Below are positions 35,174 to 43,942 of a stretch of DNA of 64,000 bases, piece after piece (position 1 is the first letter of the stretch; each line of letters starts with the position of its first letter). The position numbers and the translations under genes were made by a program. Below the pieces are notes generated by a model. That model did not search any database and was not told the origin of the DNA. It saw nothing but the letters and a program-made list of their open reading frames with translations. The DNA is from JAVKMO01 sp031539345. GTDB lineage: Bacteria > Bacteroidota > Bacteroidia > Chitinophagales > Chitinophagaceae. The stretch is taken from the NCBI GenBank assembly GCA_031539345.1, contig JAVKMO010000024.1, positions 37,453 to 101,452 of the forward strand, written 5' to 3'.

Positions 35174-35824
35174 ATGAAAAAAATTTTACTCTGTGCTGCA
35201 ACAGAATTAGAACTGCAACCCATTAAAAAAAATAGACAACACATTCGTGATCATCAAGTTGAATTTTTTGTTTACGGTGTTGGCATTCCTTTGTCTTTAT
35301 ATTATTTGAATCAATTTTTGCAAGACAAACATTTTGATGCAATAATTTCTGTTGGCATTGCTGGCAGTTTTATTTCATCTATAGATTTAGGCAGTGTGGT
35401 TGCGGTTAAACAAGATTGTTTTGGAGATATGGGAGCTTTTCAACAAAACAATAAAACATTTTCAAGTTTGTTTGAAATGGGTTGGATCAACCCATTTCAA
35501 TCACCGTTTATAAACGAGCAATTAGTAAATCCTTTTTTATCTCATTTTAATTTATCTTCTTATCGCACCGCAAACGCAATTACCGTTCAACAAATGAGCA
35601 GCGATGAAAATCGCATTGACATTTTAAAAAATAAATATGCCGCAGAAGTTGAAAGCATGGAGGGTGCGTGTATTCATTTTATTGCCTTAGAAAAACAAAT
35701 TCCTTTTTTGCAATTGCGTGCCATTAGCAACTTTGTTGGTGAAACGGACAAAACAAAATGGACAATACCTTTAGCGTTAAATAATTTAACAACAAGTGTA
35801 CAACACATACTCCAAAAAAACTAA
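35174..35824 (+). CDS. mqnB: Futalosine hydrolase
   Basis: Nucleoside phosphorylase-fold enzyme that removes hypoxanthine from futalosine in the second stage of the alternative menaquinone pathway. 216 residues. Family features: the opening LLCAATELELQPI, ISVGIAGSF, the DCFGDMGAF segment specific to MqnB, VESMEGACIHF with the ribose-binding Met-Glu pair, and LRAISNFVGETDK. The gene lies between fabD and ubiX, close-spaced and on the same strand. Confidence 0.9.
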   Translation: MKKILLCAATELELQPIKKNRQHIRDHQVEFFVYGVGIPLSLYYLNQFLQDKHFDAIISVGIAGSFISSIDLGSVVAVKQDCFGDMGAFQQNNKTFSSLFEMGWINPFQSPFINEQLVNPFLSHFNLSSYRTANAITVQQMSSDENRIDILKNKYAAEVESMEGACIHFIALEKQIPFLQLRAISNFVGETDKTKWTIPLALNNLTTSVQHILQKN

Positions 35825-35863
35825 AGCCCTACAACACTTTTTATTTGTTTTAAAAATCAAATT

Positions 35864-36433
35864 ATGACGACTCCATCACAAAAAATTGTTATTGCAATTA
35901 CAGGAGCAAGCGGCTCTATTTATGCCAATATTTTGTTGAAGCAATTAGAACAAATTCAAGCACAATATGAAACGGTACAAATTGTAATGAGCAAAAATGC
36001 AAAAGATGTTTGGCTCCATGAATTAGAAAATGCCGATTACGACAAGTTTCCTTTTTTACACTTTTCTCAGCAAGACTTTAATGCCCCTTTTGCTTCTGGG
36101 TCTGGACAGTTTGACACGATGATTATTATTCCTTGTTCTATGGGAACTGTTGGTCGCATAGCACATGGCATTTCTAATGATTTGATTAGTCGTGCTGCAG
36201 ATGTGATATTAAAAGAACGCAGAAAATTGATTTGTGTTGTTCGCGAAACACCGTATAGTCTTATTCATTTACAAAATTTAACGACGATTACACAAGCTGG
36301 TGGAATTATTTGTCCCGCAAGTCCATCATTTTACTCGAAACCACAAAGCATTGAAATGGTCGCTAAAACGGTTGTCGATAGAGTGTTAGACCTTTGCGGA
36401 TTTTCTATTCAAAGCTATCGTTGGGGCAAATAA
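35864..36433 (+). CDS. ubiX: UbiX-family flavin prenyltransferase
   Basis: Makes prenylated FMN, the cofactor of UbiD-type decarboxylases. 189 residues. The FMN-binding start is ITGASGSIYANIL, followed by IPCSMGTVGRIAHGISNDLISRAADV and the RRKLICVVRETPYSLIHL block, all typical. Next to mqnB, it probably supports the late decarboxylation of the futalosine pathway. The UbiD-like partner is not in the window. Confidence 0.92.
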   Translation: MTTPSQKIVIAITGASGSIYANILLKQLEQIQAQYETVQIVMSKNAKDVWLHELENADYDKFPFLHFSQQDFNAPFASGSGQFDTMIIIPCSMGTVGRIAHGISNDLISRAADVILKERRKLICVVRETPYSLIHLQNLTTITQAGGIICPASPSFYSKPQSIEMVAKTVVDRVLDLCGFSIQSYRWGK

Positions 36434-36471
36434 TTTTTATTGATGTTGAACGTGAAATTTGCTTTTTACAA

Positions 36472-37197
36472 TTAAAAAAAAGACGACAAAAGTTGTTCTA
36501 CGTTTTTTACCCCAATTGCATTTTTTGAAATAAAGCCTTCACCAAAAAGAACGCCAATTTTCTGTCCCATATTTCTCGCCTTAGCTTCTAAATTATCCCA
36601 AAATAAAGCCGAAGAAATATATGTCGAGGCTTCATTTTGATATTGGCTTTGTGGCATAAAAAATTGCGACTCATACGCTCTAATAATTTCTTTTTTGCGT
36701 TCAAAAAATGTGCTGATATCAATAATAAAATTTGGCTCTAATTGTTTGTCTTGAATATAAAAAAACACATTTTTAGGTTTCCAAACAGGCAGTTGATTAG
36801 TTTCTATTTTTAATAAACCCGATAAAAAACATGCCGTTGCAACAAGGTCTGCACCTCGCTTATGGTCAGAGTGTCTGTCATCTAAGGCATTCGCAAAAAC
36901 AATTTCTGGTTGATACGTTCTAATCAGCATAATGATTTTTAGAAGCGACATTTCGTTTGTTTCAAAAAAACCATCTTTCAATTCTACATTTACCCGCACT
37001 TGAATGTCTAATAATTCTGCCGCCTTTGCAGCCTCTTGGCTTCGTATGTTTGCATTGCCACGTGTTCCCAACTCTCCACGTGTAAGGTCTATAATGCCAA
37101 CTGTTTTCTGGCGAGACCGTGCTTCTAAAATTGTTCCACTACAACTCAATTCTACATCGTCAGGATGAGCACCAAAAAATAAATAGTCTAATTTCAT
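36472..37197 (-). CDS. bshB1: Bacillithiol biosynthesis deacetylase
   Basis: Zinc-dependent deacetylase of N-acetylglucosaminyl-malate in bacillithiol synthesis. 241 residues. The LmbE-type metal motif AHPDD is at 10-14, followed by IDLTRGELGTRGN, a BshB1 signature, and DRHSDHKRGADL with further ligands. It converges with ubiX across 38 nt and diverges from alaS. BshA and BshC are not in the window. Confidence 0.92.
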   Translation of the reverse strand: MKLDYLFFGAHPDDVELSCSGTILEARSRQKTVGIIDLTRGELGTRGNANIRSQEAAKAAELLDIQVRVNVELKDGFFETNEMSLLKIIMLIRTYQPEIVFANALDDRHSDHKRGADLVATACFLSGLLKIETNQLPVWKPKNVFFYIQDKQLEPNFIIDISTFFERKKEIIRAYESQFFMPQSQYQNEASTYISSALFWDNLEAKARNMGQKIGVLFGEGFISKNAIGVKNVEQLLSSFF

Positions 37198-37309
37198 AAT
37201 CGATTATTTTGCATATTCTTAAAATAACAAACAAAGATGCTTGAAATCAAAATAAAGACAAAGATTTTTTCTTGTTAAAATGAAAAGAATATCCGCCTAA
37301 ACAGAATTG

Positions 37310-37340
37310 TTTGCACAACTATTTTTATACCATAGTTTTG
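37310..37340 (+). promoter_or_regulatory. alaS: Bacteroidota-type promoter of alaS
   Basis: TTTG (37310-37313) and TAGTTTTG (37333-37340) with a 19-nt spacer match the -33/-7 consensus of the primary sigma factor. Initiation about 7 nt on would leave a leader of about 30 nt before the ATG at 37376. It supports rejecting an upstream start at 37307. Confidence 0.65.
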
Positions 37341-37375
37341 TTGCAATTATAGGTCTTCATTATTATTATTTTTTT

Positions 37376-40003
37376 ATGCTTAGTGCTCCTGTTATCAGAC
37401 AACTTTTTTTTGATTTTTTTAAAAATAAAAATCATGCTATTGTTCCTTCTGCCTCCATTGTCATTAAAAATGACCCAACCCTCATGTTTACAAATGCGGG
37501 AATGAATCAGTTTAAAGAATATTTTTTAGGCAATAACCCTGCCCCACATCTACGCATTGCGGATACGCAAAAATGTTTACGTGTAAGCGGAAAGCATAAT
37601 GATTTAGAAGAAGTTGGCATTGACACTTATCATCATACGATGTTTGAAATGCTTGGCAATTGGAGCTTTGGCGACTATTTTAAAGAAGAAGCCATCGCTT
37701 GGAGTTGGGAATTATTGACAGATGTTTACAAAATTCCAAAAGACAGAATTTATGTCAGTGTATTTAAAGGTGATGAAAAAGAAAATTTATTGCCTGATGA
37801 AGAAGCAAAAAAAATATGGGAGAAATATGTTTCTGCTGACCGAATTTTAGGGTTTGGCAAAAAAGACAACTTTTGGGAAATGGGCGAAACGGGACCCTGT
37901 GGGCCGTGTAGTGAAATTCACATTGATTGTAGGAGTGATGAAGAACGCAAAAAAATAGACGGAAAGAAATTAGTCAATGCCGACGACCCTTTGGTGATTG
38001 AAATTTGGAATAATGTATTTATTCAATACAACAGAATGAAAGATGGGTCGTTACAATTATTGCCACAAAAACACGTTGATACTGGCATGGGGTTTGAACG
38101 ATTGGTGCGCGTTATTCAAAACAAAACATCAAATTATGACACCGATATTTTTTCTGCCACGTTTGAAAAAATTACTAGCCTAACCAGAATTCCATACACA
38201 GGAACACAACAATTTCAAGACATTGCTTTTAGGGTCATTGCAGATCATATTCGTGCCATTTGTTTTTGCATTGCCGATGGGCAATTGCCTTCAAATACAG
38301 GTGCGGGTTACGTTATTCGCAGAATTTTAAGACGTGCTGTTCGCTATGCATATTCTCATTTACAATATCAAGAAGCATTACTTTATGAATTGGTGCCTGT
38401 TATTGCAACGCAATTTGAAACCGTGTTTCCCGAATTGATACAACAACAAGACTTTGTAACAAAAATTATTGAAGATGAAGAACAAAATTTTTTGAGAACA
38501 ATCTCTTCAGGCATCAAAAAATTAGACACTTATTGTTTAACGACAACGAGCAAAGAAATGAAAGGTTCAGTTGCCTTTGAATTATACGACACGTTTGGAT
38601 TTCCTTTAGATTTAACAACAATGATTGCAAGTGAAAAAGGCTTTACTGTGAACGAAAAAGAATTTGAACAATGTATGCAAGAACAAAAAAACAGAAGCCG
38701 AGAAGCTACAAAATTGGAAACTTTCGATTGGATTATCTTACAAGAAAAAAAATCAAAAACGCCTTTCGTTGGTTATGATGTAATAGAAAATGAAACCTCT
38801 TTATTACAATACAGAACGGTTCAACACAAAGGCAAAACCTTGTATCAGTGGGTGTTATTAGAAACTCCTTTTTATGCTGAAAGTGGCGGACAGGTTGGCG
38901 ATAAAGGCGTTTTAATTTTTGGTGAAGAACAAATTCAGGTTGTTGACACAAAAAAAGAAAATGATTTAATCATTCATTTCACAACAACTTTACCCCAACA
39001 AATTACGCAGCAGATAAAAGCAAAAGTAGATGTGTCTATACGCACACAAACTTCTCTTCATCACTCTGCGACACATTTATTACACGCTGCATTGAAAAAA
39101 CAACTTGGTGAACACGTTCAACAAAAAGGTGCTTTTTTATGCGACACATATTTGCGATTTGATTTTGCTCATACAGAAAAAATTCCTGAACACGTATTGC
39201 AACAAATCGAAGACGACATTAACGAAAAAATTCAACAAGACATTGCGATTCAAACTTTTGTTTTGCCTAAAGAAGAAGCCATCGCAAAAGGAGCAAACGC
39301 TTTGTTTGGAGAAAAATATGGCGACGTTGTTCGCATGGTTGTAATCGACGAACAATTTTCTTTAGAACTTTGTGGTGGCACGCATGCAAAAACAACGAAA
39401 GACATCGGACGCTTTAAAGTGATGCAAGAAAGCTCTGTGGCATCTGGTGTGCGAAGAATAGAAGCCATTTGCGGAGAGGCAATGAATGTGTTTATGATGC
39501 AACAATTTTCAACACTAAAAGCAATTAAACAAGTGTTACAAAATCCTAAAGATATTGTCAAAAGCATTGAAAATTTAGTACAAGAAAAACAGACTTTGCA
39601 ACAACAATTAGAAGACACCGAAACGGAAAGTGCAAATGCTGTAGTTCAACAAATTTTAACTCAAACAAAACAACAAAACGGCTTTGTTTGGCTCATTCAA
39701 GAGTGTACAACAAGTAATGCGAACGTGTTTAAAAAAATTCCTTTTGTGGTTAAACAAAAATTGCAAACCCCTTATTGTCTTTGTGTGCAAACCGTCATAG
39801 ACGACAAGGTGCATGTGGCGATACAAATTGATGATGAAACCGCCACAACAAAAAACATAGACCTAAACGCATGGGCAAAAAATAGTCTTTTTTCTATTTT
39901 ACAAGGAAAGGGAGGGGGACAAAAAAAATCGATTGTTGCTGTGGGAGAAAATAAAAATGGCTTTCAACAAATTGTCAAAAACCTGCAAGAGTATCTTTCG
40001 TAA
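37376..40003 (+). CDS. alaS: Alanyl-tRNA synthetase
   Basis: 875 residues from the ATG at 37376, the usual length. Class II core: FTNAGMNQFKEYFLG (motif 2 region), HHTMFEMLGNWSFGDYF, and GMGFERLV (motif 3). The editing domain has HHSATH, and the zinc-type LCGGTHA is near residue 670. The C-terminal oligomerisation region follows. An in-frame start at 37307 would add 23 hydrophobic residues and overlap the promoter, so it is rejected. DUF721 and truA follow closely. Confidence 0.97.
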   Translation: MLSAPVIRQLFFDFFKNKNHAIVPSASIVIKNDPTLMFTNAGMNQFKEYFLGNNPAPHLRIADTQKCLRVSGKHNDLEEVGIDTYHHTMFEMLGNWSFGDYFKEEAIAWSWELLTDVYKIPKDRIYVSVFKGDEKENLLPDEEAKKIWEKYVSADRILGFGKKDNFWEMGETGPCGPCSEIHIDCRSDEERKKIDGKKLVNADDPLVIEIWNNVFIQYNRMKDGSLQLLPQKHVDTGMGFERLVRVIQNKTSNYDTDIFSATFEKITSLTRIPYTGTQQFQDIAFRVIADHIRAICFCIADGQLPSNTGAGYVIRRILRRAVRYAYSHLQYQEALLYELVPVIATQFETVFPELIQQQDFVTKIIEDEEQNFLRTISSGIKKLDTYCLTTTSKEMKGSVAFELYDTFGFPLDLTTMIASEKGFTVNEKEFEQCMQEQKNRSREATKLETFDWIILQEKKSKTPFVGYDVIENETSLLQYRTVQHKGKTLYQWVLLETPFYAESGGQVGDKGVLIFGEEQIQVVDTKKENDLIIHFTTTLPQQITQQIKAKVDVSIRTQTSLHHSATHLLHAALKKQLGEHVQQKGAFLCDTYLRFDFAHTEKIPEHVLQQIEDDINEKIQQDIAIQTFVLPKEEAIAKGANALFGEKYGDVVRMVVIDEQFSLELCGGTHAKTTKDIGRFKVMQESSVASGVRRIEAICGEAMNVFMMQQFSTLKAIKQVLQNPKDIVKSIENLVQEKQTLQQQLEDTETESANAVVQQILTQTKQQNGFVWLIQECTTSNANVFKKIPFVVKQKLQTPYCLCVQTVIDDKVHVAIQIDDETATTKNIDLNAWAKNSLFSILQGKGGGQKKSIVAVGENKNGFQQIVKNLQEYLS

Positions 40004-40047
40004 TGGTTTAATTGTTCGCAATATTTCATTTTTTCAAATCTTTCTTT

Positions 40048-40341
40048 ATGGCAATTGTTCATGTTGGTCATGCAATACAAACCTTATTCAAAACAAATAA
40101 AACCTTGAAAGAAGCGTATGCAAAACACCAAATCAAAAAAATTATAGAGCAAAAATTGGGTTCTTTTTTTATTGAAAAAGGAGTTTCTGTTAAATCTTTA
40201 CAACATAAAACGCTGTATCTTGTTTGCCCTAATGCAAGTTTAAAATCAGAAATTCAATTACGAAAACAACTTCTCATCACCGAAGTAAATACCATAGCAA
40301 AAGAAAATTTGATTGACGACATTGTCATCTTAAATGCTTAA
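40048..40341 (+). CDS. DUF721/DciA-like protein
   Basis: 97 residues from the ATG at 40048; a TTG at 40012 would add 12 hydrophobic residues. The layout (helix, then a KH-like beta-alpha fold with KTLYLVCPNASLKSEIQLRKQLLI) is that of DUF721 proteins, which include the helicase loader DciA. A role at the replication fork is possible but not established for this short form. It lies between alaS and truA, 5 nt before the latter. Confidence 0.7.
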   Translation: MAIVHVGHAIQTLFKTNKTLKEAYAKHQIKKIIEQKLGSFFIEKGVSVKSLQHKTLYLVCPNASLKSEIQLRKQLLITEVNTIAKENLIDDIVILNA

Positions 40342-40346
40342 AAATT

Positions 40347-41114
40347 ATGCCTCGCTATTTTATTGATATTGCTTATGACGGAAAAAATTATCAAGGCTTG
40401 CAAAAACAGCACAATGCAAATTCTGTAGAATCTACCTTGTCTAATTCTTTATCTACTTATTACAAAAAAAACATTTGGTCTAATTTAACTTGTGCTTCTC
40501 GCACAGATGCTGGCGTGCATGCCACACAAAATTTTTTTCATATTGATTTTGAAAACTCACTTGTTGATATACTAAAAGACATGTATCACATCAACGCCAT
40601 TTTGCCTTTAGACATTGTCATTCAAAACATATCGCCAGTTGTTGCCAATGCACATGCAAGGTTTGATGCAAGACAACGCTGTTATGAATATTCAATTCAT
40701 ACATATAAAAACCCTTTTAAACAAAATTGTTCTTTGTATTATCCCTATCCGATTGACAAAGAATTATTGCAAGAGGCGGCGAAACTAATCTTGCAACAAA
40801 AAACATTTACAAGTTTTTGTAAAAAGCACGCTCAAAATTACACTTACGATTGCACCATTTTTTTGAGCCAATGGGTAGAAAAAAAAGATGCCTTATTGTA
40901 TGAAATTACCGCTAATCGGTTTTTGCGTGGTATGATAAGAGCCTTAGTTGGAACAATGCTTTTGGTTGGGAGAAAGAAAATAACGCTCGAACAATTTCAA
41001 CAATTTTTTATACAACCACAATTAGCGAGTGCTGATTTTAGCCCACAAGCAAAGGGATTATGTCTAACACAAATTATTTATCCCGCCTCTGTTTTTATTT
41101 CTTCATCGAATTGA
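40347..41114 (+). CDS. truA: tRNA pseudouridine(38-40) synthase
   Basis: Isomerises uridines 38-40 in the anticodon arm of tRNAs. 255 residues. The opening IAYDGKNYQGLQKQ and the catalytic Asp in SRTDAGVHA are diagnostic, and NRFLRGMIRALVGTML is the conserved C-terminal segment. It lies 5 nt after DUF721 and 4 nt before the thioesterase, so these genes are probably one transcript. Confidence 0.95.
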   Translation: MPRYFIDIAYDGKNYQGLQKQHNANSVESTLSNSLSTYYKKNIWSNLTCASRTDAGVHATQNFFHIDFENSLVDILKDMYHINAILPLDIVIQNISPVVANAHARFDARQRCYEYSIHTYKNPFKQNCSLYYPYPIDKELLQEAAKLILQQKTFTSFCKKHAQNYTYDCTIFLSQWVEKKDALLYEITANRFLRGMIRALVGTMLLVGRKKITLEQFQQFFIQPQLASADFSPQAKGLCLTQIIYPASVFISSSN

Positions 41115-41118
41115 TTTT

Positions 41119-41538
41119 ATGTTTCAACACACAACAACAGTTAGAATTTGTTATGCCGACACTGACCAAATGGGTTTTGTTTATTATGGCAACTATGCAA
41201 AGTTTTTTGAAATAGGACGTGTAGAAGCCATTCGTTCGCTTGGCGTTACGTATAAAAATATGGAAAAAGAAAATTTTATTATGCCTGTTTCTGAATTACA
41301 AATTAAATATCTCAAACCAGCTTTTTATGATGATTTGTTAAGCATAGAAACACGCATTGTTACCCTGCCATTAAAACACAAAATTGTTTTTGATCACAAA
41401 GTGTGGAATGCCAAAAACGACCTACTCGCAAAGGGAAGCGTGTCTTTATATTTATTAAATAAAACCACCATGCAGCCGACAACATTGCCTTCGGGTTTGA
41501 CGACTGCTTTACAACAATTTTTTAAAAATAATCATTAG
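41119..41538 (+). CDS. YbgC/FadM-type acyl-CoA thioesterase
   Basis: 139-residue hot-dog-fold thioesterase. The active-site motif is YADTDQMGFVYYGNYAKFFEIGR, with the catalytic Asp in the DTDQMG loop, as in the 4-hydroxybenzoyl-CoA thioesterase family. The natural acyl-CoA substrate is unknown. In Bacteroidota such genes are commonly found among fatty acid and membrane genes. It is 4 nt after truA and 3 nt before cinA. Confidence 0.88.
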   Translation: MFQHTTTVRICYADTDQMGFVYYGNYAKFFEIGRVEAIRSLGVTYKNMEKENFIMPVSELQIKYLKPAFYDDLLSIETRIVTLPLKHKIVFDHKVWNAKNDLLAKGSVSLYLLNKTTMQPTTLPSGLTTALQQFFKNNH

Positions 41539-41541
41539 CAA

Positions 41542-42798
41542 ATGAAAGCAAGTATCTTAACTATCGGCGACGAATTATTAAACGGACAAACCATAGACAC
41601 AAACAGTGCTTGGATTGCAAAACAACTCAATGCAATAGGGTTCATTATCATACAAAAAATTTCTGTTGGTGATGATGCCAATGCGATGGTGAACGCTTTG
41701 CATGAAGCGCAAAAAAATGCTGATTTTGTTTTTATTACAGGGGGCTTAGGTCCAACAGCAGACGATATGACAAAACCAACTTTGTTGAAATATTTTGGAG
41801 GAACACTTGTTTTGCATGAAGAGAGTTTGGCATTGATAAAACAAATATTTGCAAAACGTCAAAAACAAATGATTGAAAGAAATGTGCAACAAGCAATGGT
41901 GCCAAGTTCGTGTCAAGTTGTTTTAAATCATTGGGGAACTGCACCAGCCATGCGGTTTGAAAAAAATGGAATTGTTTTTTTTAGTTTGCCTGGCGTGCCA
42001 TACGAAATGCAACAATTGATGGCGGTTCAAATTTTACCTCAACTTGTGCAACAAAGTCGATTGCATATTGTGCATCGGTATATTTTAACGCATGGCATTG
42101 GCGAGTCATTTTTAGCAGATAAAATTCAATCTATAGAAAGTCTTTTGCCACCGCAAATCAAATTAGCGTATTTGCCCAAACAAGGTTTTGTTACACTGCG
42201 TTTGACAGGTACAGATGAAAATAAAAATCATCTCATGGAAATGATGAATGATTTTCACGAAAGGTTTATTAGCACGCTAAAAGAACATATTGTAACGCAT
42301 AAACACAATAATGTAATCGATGCCTTGAGAGAAAAATTGCTCGACAATAAAATGACAATAGCCACTGCAGAAAGTTGTACTGGCGGATACATTGCACATC
42401 TTTTAACACAACAAACAGGTGCTTCAAATTATTTTTCAGGTTCAATTGTTGCTTATTCAAATGCAGTCAAAAACGAAGTCTTACACATTCCTCAACAACA
42501 ACTTGATGAACACACTGCGGTATCTGAAATTGTGGCAGAACAAATGTTGAAAAATGTATTACCGCAAATGAATGCGGATTGTGGAATTGCCATTACTGGT
42601 TATTTAAGTGCCGTACCAAATGACAATTCTGTTCCTATTGGACAAGTATTTGTGTGTGTGGGTAGTGTAACACATTGTCAAGTTCACGAATTGCGATTGC
42701 AATCTTTAAATCGAGAAAAAAATATTGAACAAGCAAGTTTACACGCACTGTTTTTATTATATCAATGGATAACAAAAACACACGGTCTATCTGCATAA
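41542..42798 (+). CDS. cinA: CinA-family protein (MoCF domain plus nicotinamide-nucleotide amidase-like)
   Basis: 418 residues. The N-terminal molybdopterin-binding-type domain starts ILTIGDELLNGQTIDTNSAW and has ITGGLGPTADDMT. The C-terminal CinA domain begins near residue 255 and has ATAESCTGGYIAHLLT and YSNAVKNEVL, the catalytic Ser/Tyr region of NMN deamidases. The protein likely recycles nicotinamide mononucleotide. It closes a tight plus-strand run that began at alaS. Confidence 0.92.
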   Translation: MKASILTIGDELLNGQTIDTNSAWIAKQLNAIGFIIIQKISVGDDANAMVNALHEAQKNADFVFITGGLGPTADDMTKPTLLKYFGGTLVLHEESLALIKQIFAKRQKQMIERNVQQAMVPSSCQVVLNHWGTAPAMRFEKNGIVFFSLPGVPYEMQQLMAVQILPQLVQQSRLHIVHRYILTHGIGESFLADKIQSIESLLPPQIKLAYLPKQGFVTLRLTGTDENKNHLMEMMNDFHERFISTLKEHIVTHKHNNVIDALREKLLDNKMTIATAESCTGGYIAHLLTQQTGASNYFSGSIVAYSNAVKNEVLHIPQQQLDEHTAVSEIVAEQMLKNVLPQMNADCGIAITGYLSAVPNDNSVPIGQVFVCVGSVTHCQVHELRLQSLNREKNIEQASLHALFLLYQWITKTHGLSA

Positions 42799-42855
42799 AT
42801 TATTTTATCATCACATCAACAACACATACAATCTTTCACTTTTAAAAATAACAAC

Positions 42856-43878
42856 ATGGAATTTTCGGCACAAAAAATTGCAGAAATTATTGCAGGAACA
42901 ATTGAAGGCAACTCTAAAATAGCCGTTCGTGATTTTGGAAAAATAGAAGAAGCAAAACAAGGGCAGTTGAGTTTTCTTGCTAATCCTAAGTATGAACAAT
43001 TTTTATATACAACTCAAGCCTCTATCGTTATTGTAAAAGATGATTTGGAATTAAAAGAAAAAATTGCTGCCACTTTAATTCGTGTGTCAGATCCCTACTC
43101 TGCTTTTGCGACTTTATTGCAAGTGTATGACAAGCTCCAAATGCAAGCCTACAAAGGCATTCATAAGAAAGCAATTATTGGCAACAAAACCCAGATTGGC
43201 AAAAATGTGTACATCGGTCCAAATACAATTATTGAAGACGGCGTGAGTATTGGCGATAACACCATTATCATGGGCAATTGCAATATTGCGATGCAGTCTA
43301 AGATTGGGGCAGATTGTTTAATTTATGCAAGCGTCAATATTTACAAACATTGTGTCATTGGCAATCAAGTGATCATTCATGCAGGGGCGGTAATTGGGTC
43401 TGATGGTTTCGGATTTGCACCGCAACAAGATGGGTCATACAAAAAAATTCCACAGATAGGAAATGTTATACTTGAAAACAATGTTGAAATTGGTGCAAAC
43501 ACTTGCATTGACAGAGCAACAATGGGCAGCACAATCATTAAACAAGGAACAAAATTGGACAACTTGGTTCAAATTGCACACAATGTAGAAATCGGCAATC
43601 ACGCCGTTATTGCTTCTCAAGCCGGCATTGCTGGTAGTACAAAAATTGGTCAGCATGCACGCATTGGTGGGCAAGCGGGTTTGGCAGGACACATCACTAT
43701 CGGCAACCAAGTTGGCATTGCTGGACAATCTGGCGTTTCTGGAGACCTCGCAGACGGAAGTCAAGTTTTTGGCTCGCCACACATGGACGCAAAAAAATTC
43801 TATCGCAGTTACGTTCACTTTAAAAATTTGAATGAAATAGAATTGCGTCTGCGTCGAATGGAAGAAAAAATCAAATAG
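42856..43878 (+). CDS. lpxD: UDP-3-O-acylglucosamine N-acyltransferase
   Basis: Third step of lipid A synthesis: adds a second hydroxyacyl chain from ACP. 340 residues. An N-terminal uridine-binding domain (1 to about 100, with LSFLANPKYE) precedes a left-handed beta-helix of hexapeptide repeats (IGNKTQIGKNVYIGPN onward). The catalytic His is in LDNLVQIAHNVEIG. The C-terminal helix follows YRSYVHFKNL. It proves an LPS-bearing outer membrane. lpxC and fabZ, often adjacent in Bacteroidota, are not next to this copy. Confidence 0.95.
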   Translation: MEFSAQKIAEIIAGTIEGNSKIAVRDFGKIEEAKQGQLSFLANPKYEQFLYTTQASIVIVKDDLELKEKIAATLIRVSDPYSAFATLLQVYDKLQMQAYKGIHKKAIIGNKTQIGKNVYIGPNTIIEDGVSIGDNTIIMGNCNIAMQSKIGADCLIYASVNIYKHCVIGNQVIIHAGAVIGSDGFGFAPQQDGSYKKIPQIGNVILENNVEIGANTCIDRATMGSTIIKQGTKLDNLVQIAHNVEIGNHAVIASQAGIAGSTKIGQHARIGGQAGLAGHITIGNQVGIAGQSGVSGDLADGSQVFGSPHMDAKKFYRSYVHFKNLNEIELRLRRMEEKIK

Positions 43879-43942
43879 TTTTTTAGCCCTCTTTTGGGTG
43901 CAATCACTTTGTTTTTAATTTCTTTTACGACTAAACAATAAC

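Noticed and set aside
37307..37375. Upstream in-frame start for alaS
   Set aside because: It adds a hydrophobic tail foreign to AlaRS and overlaps a clear promoter box.
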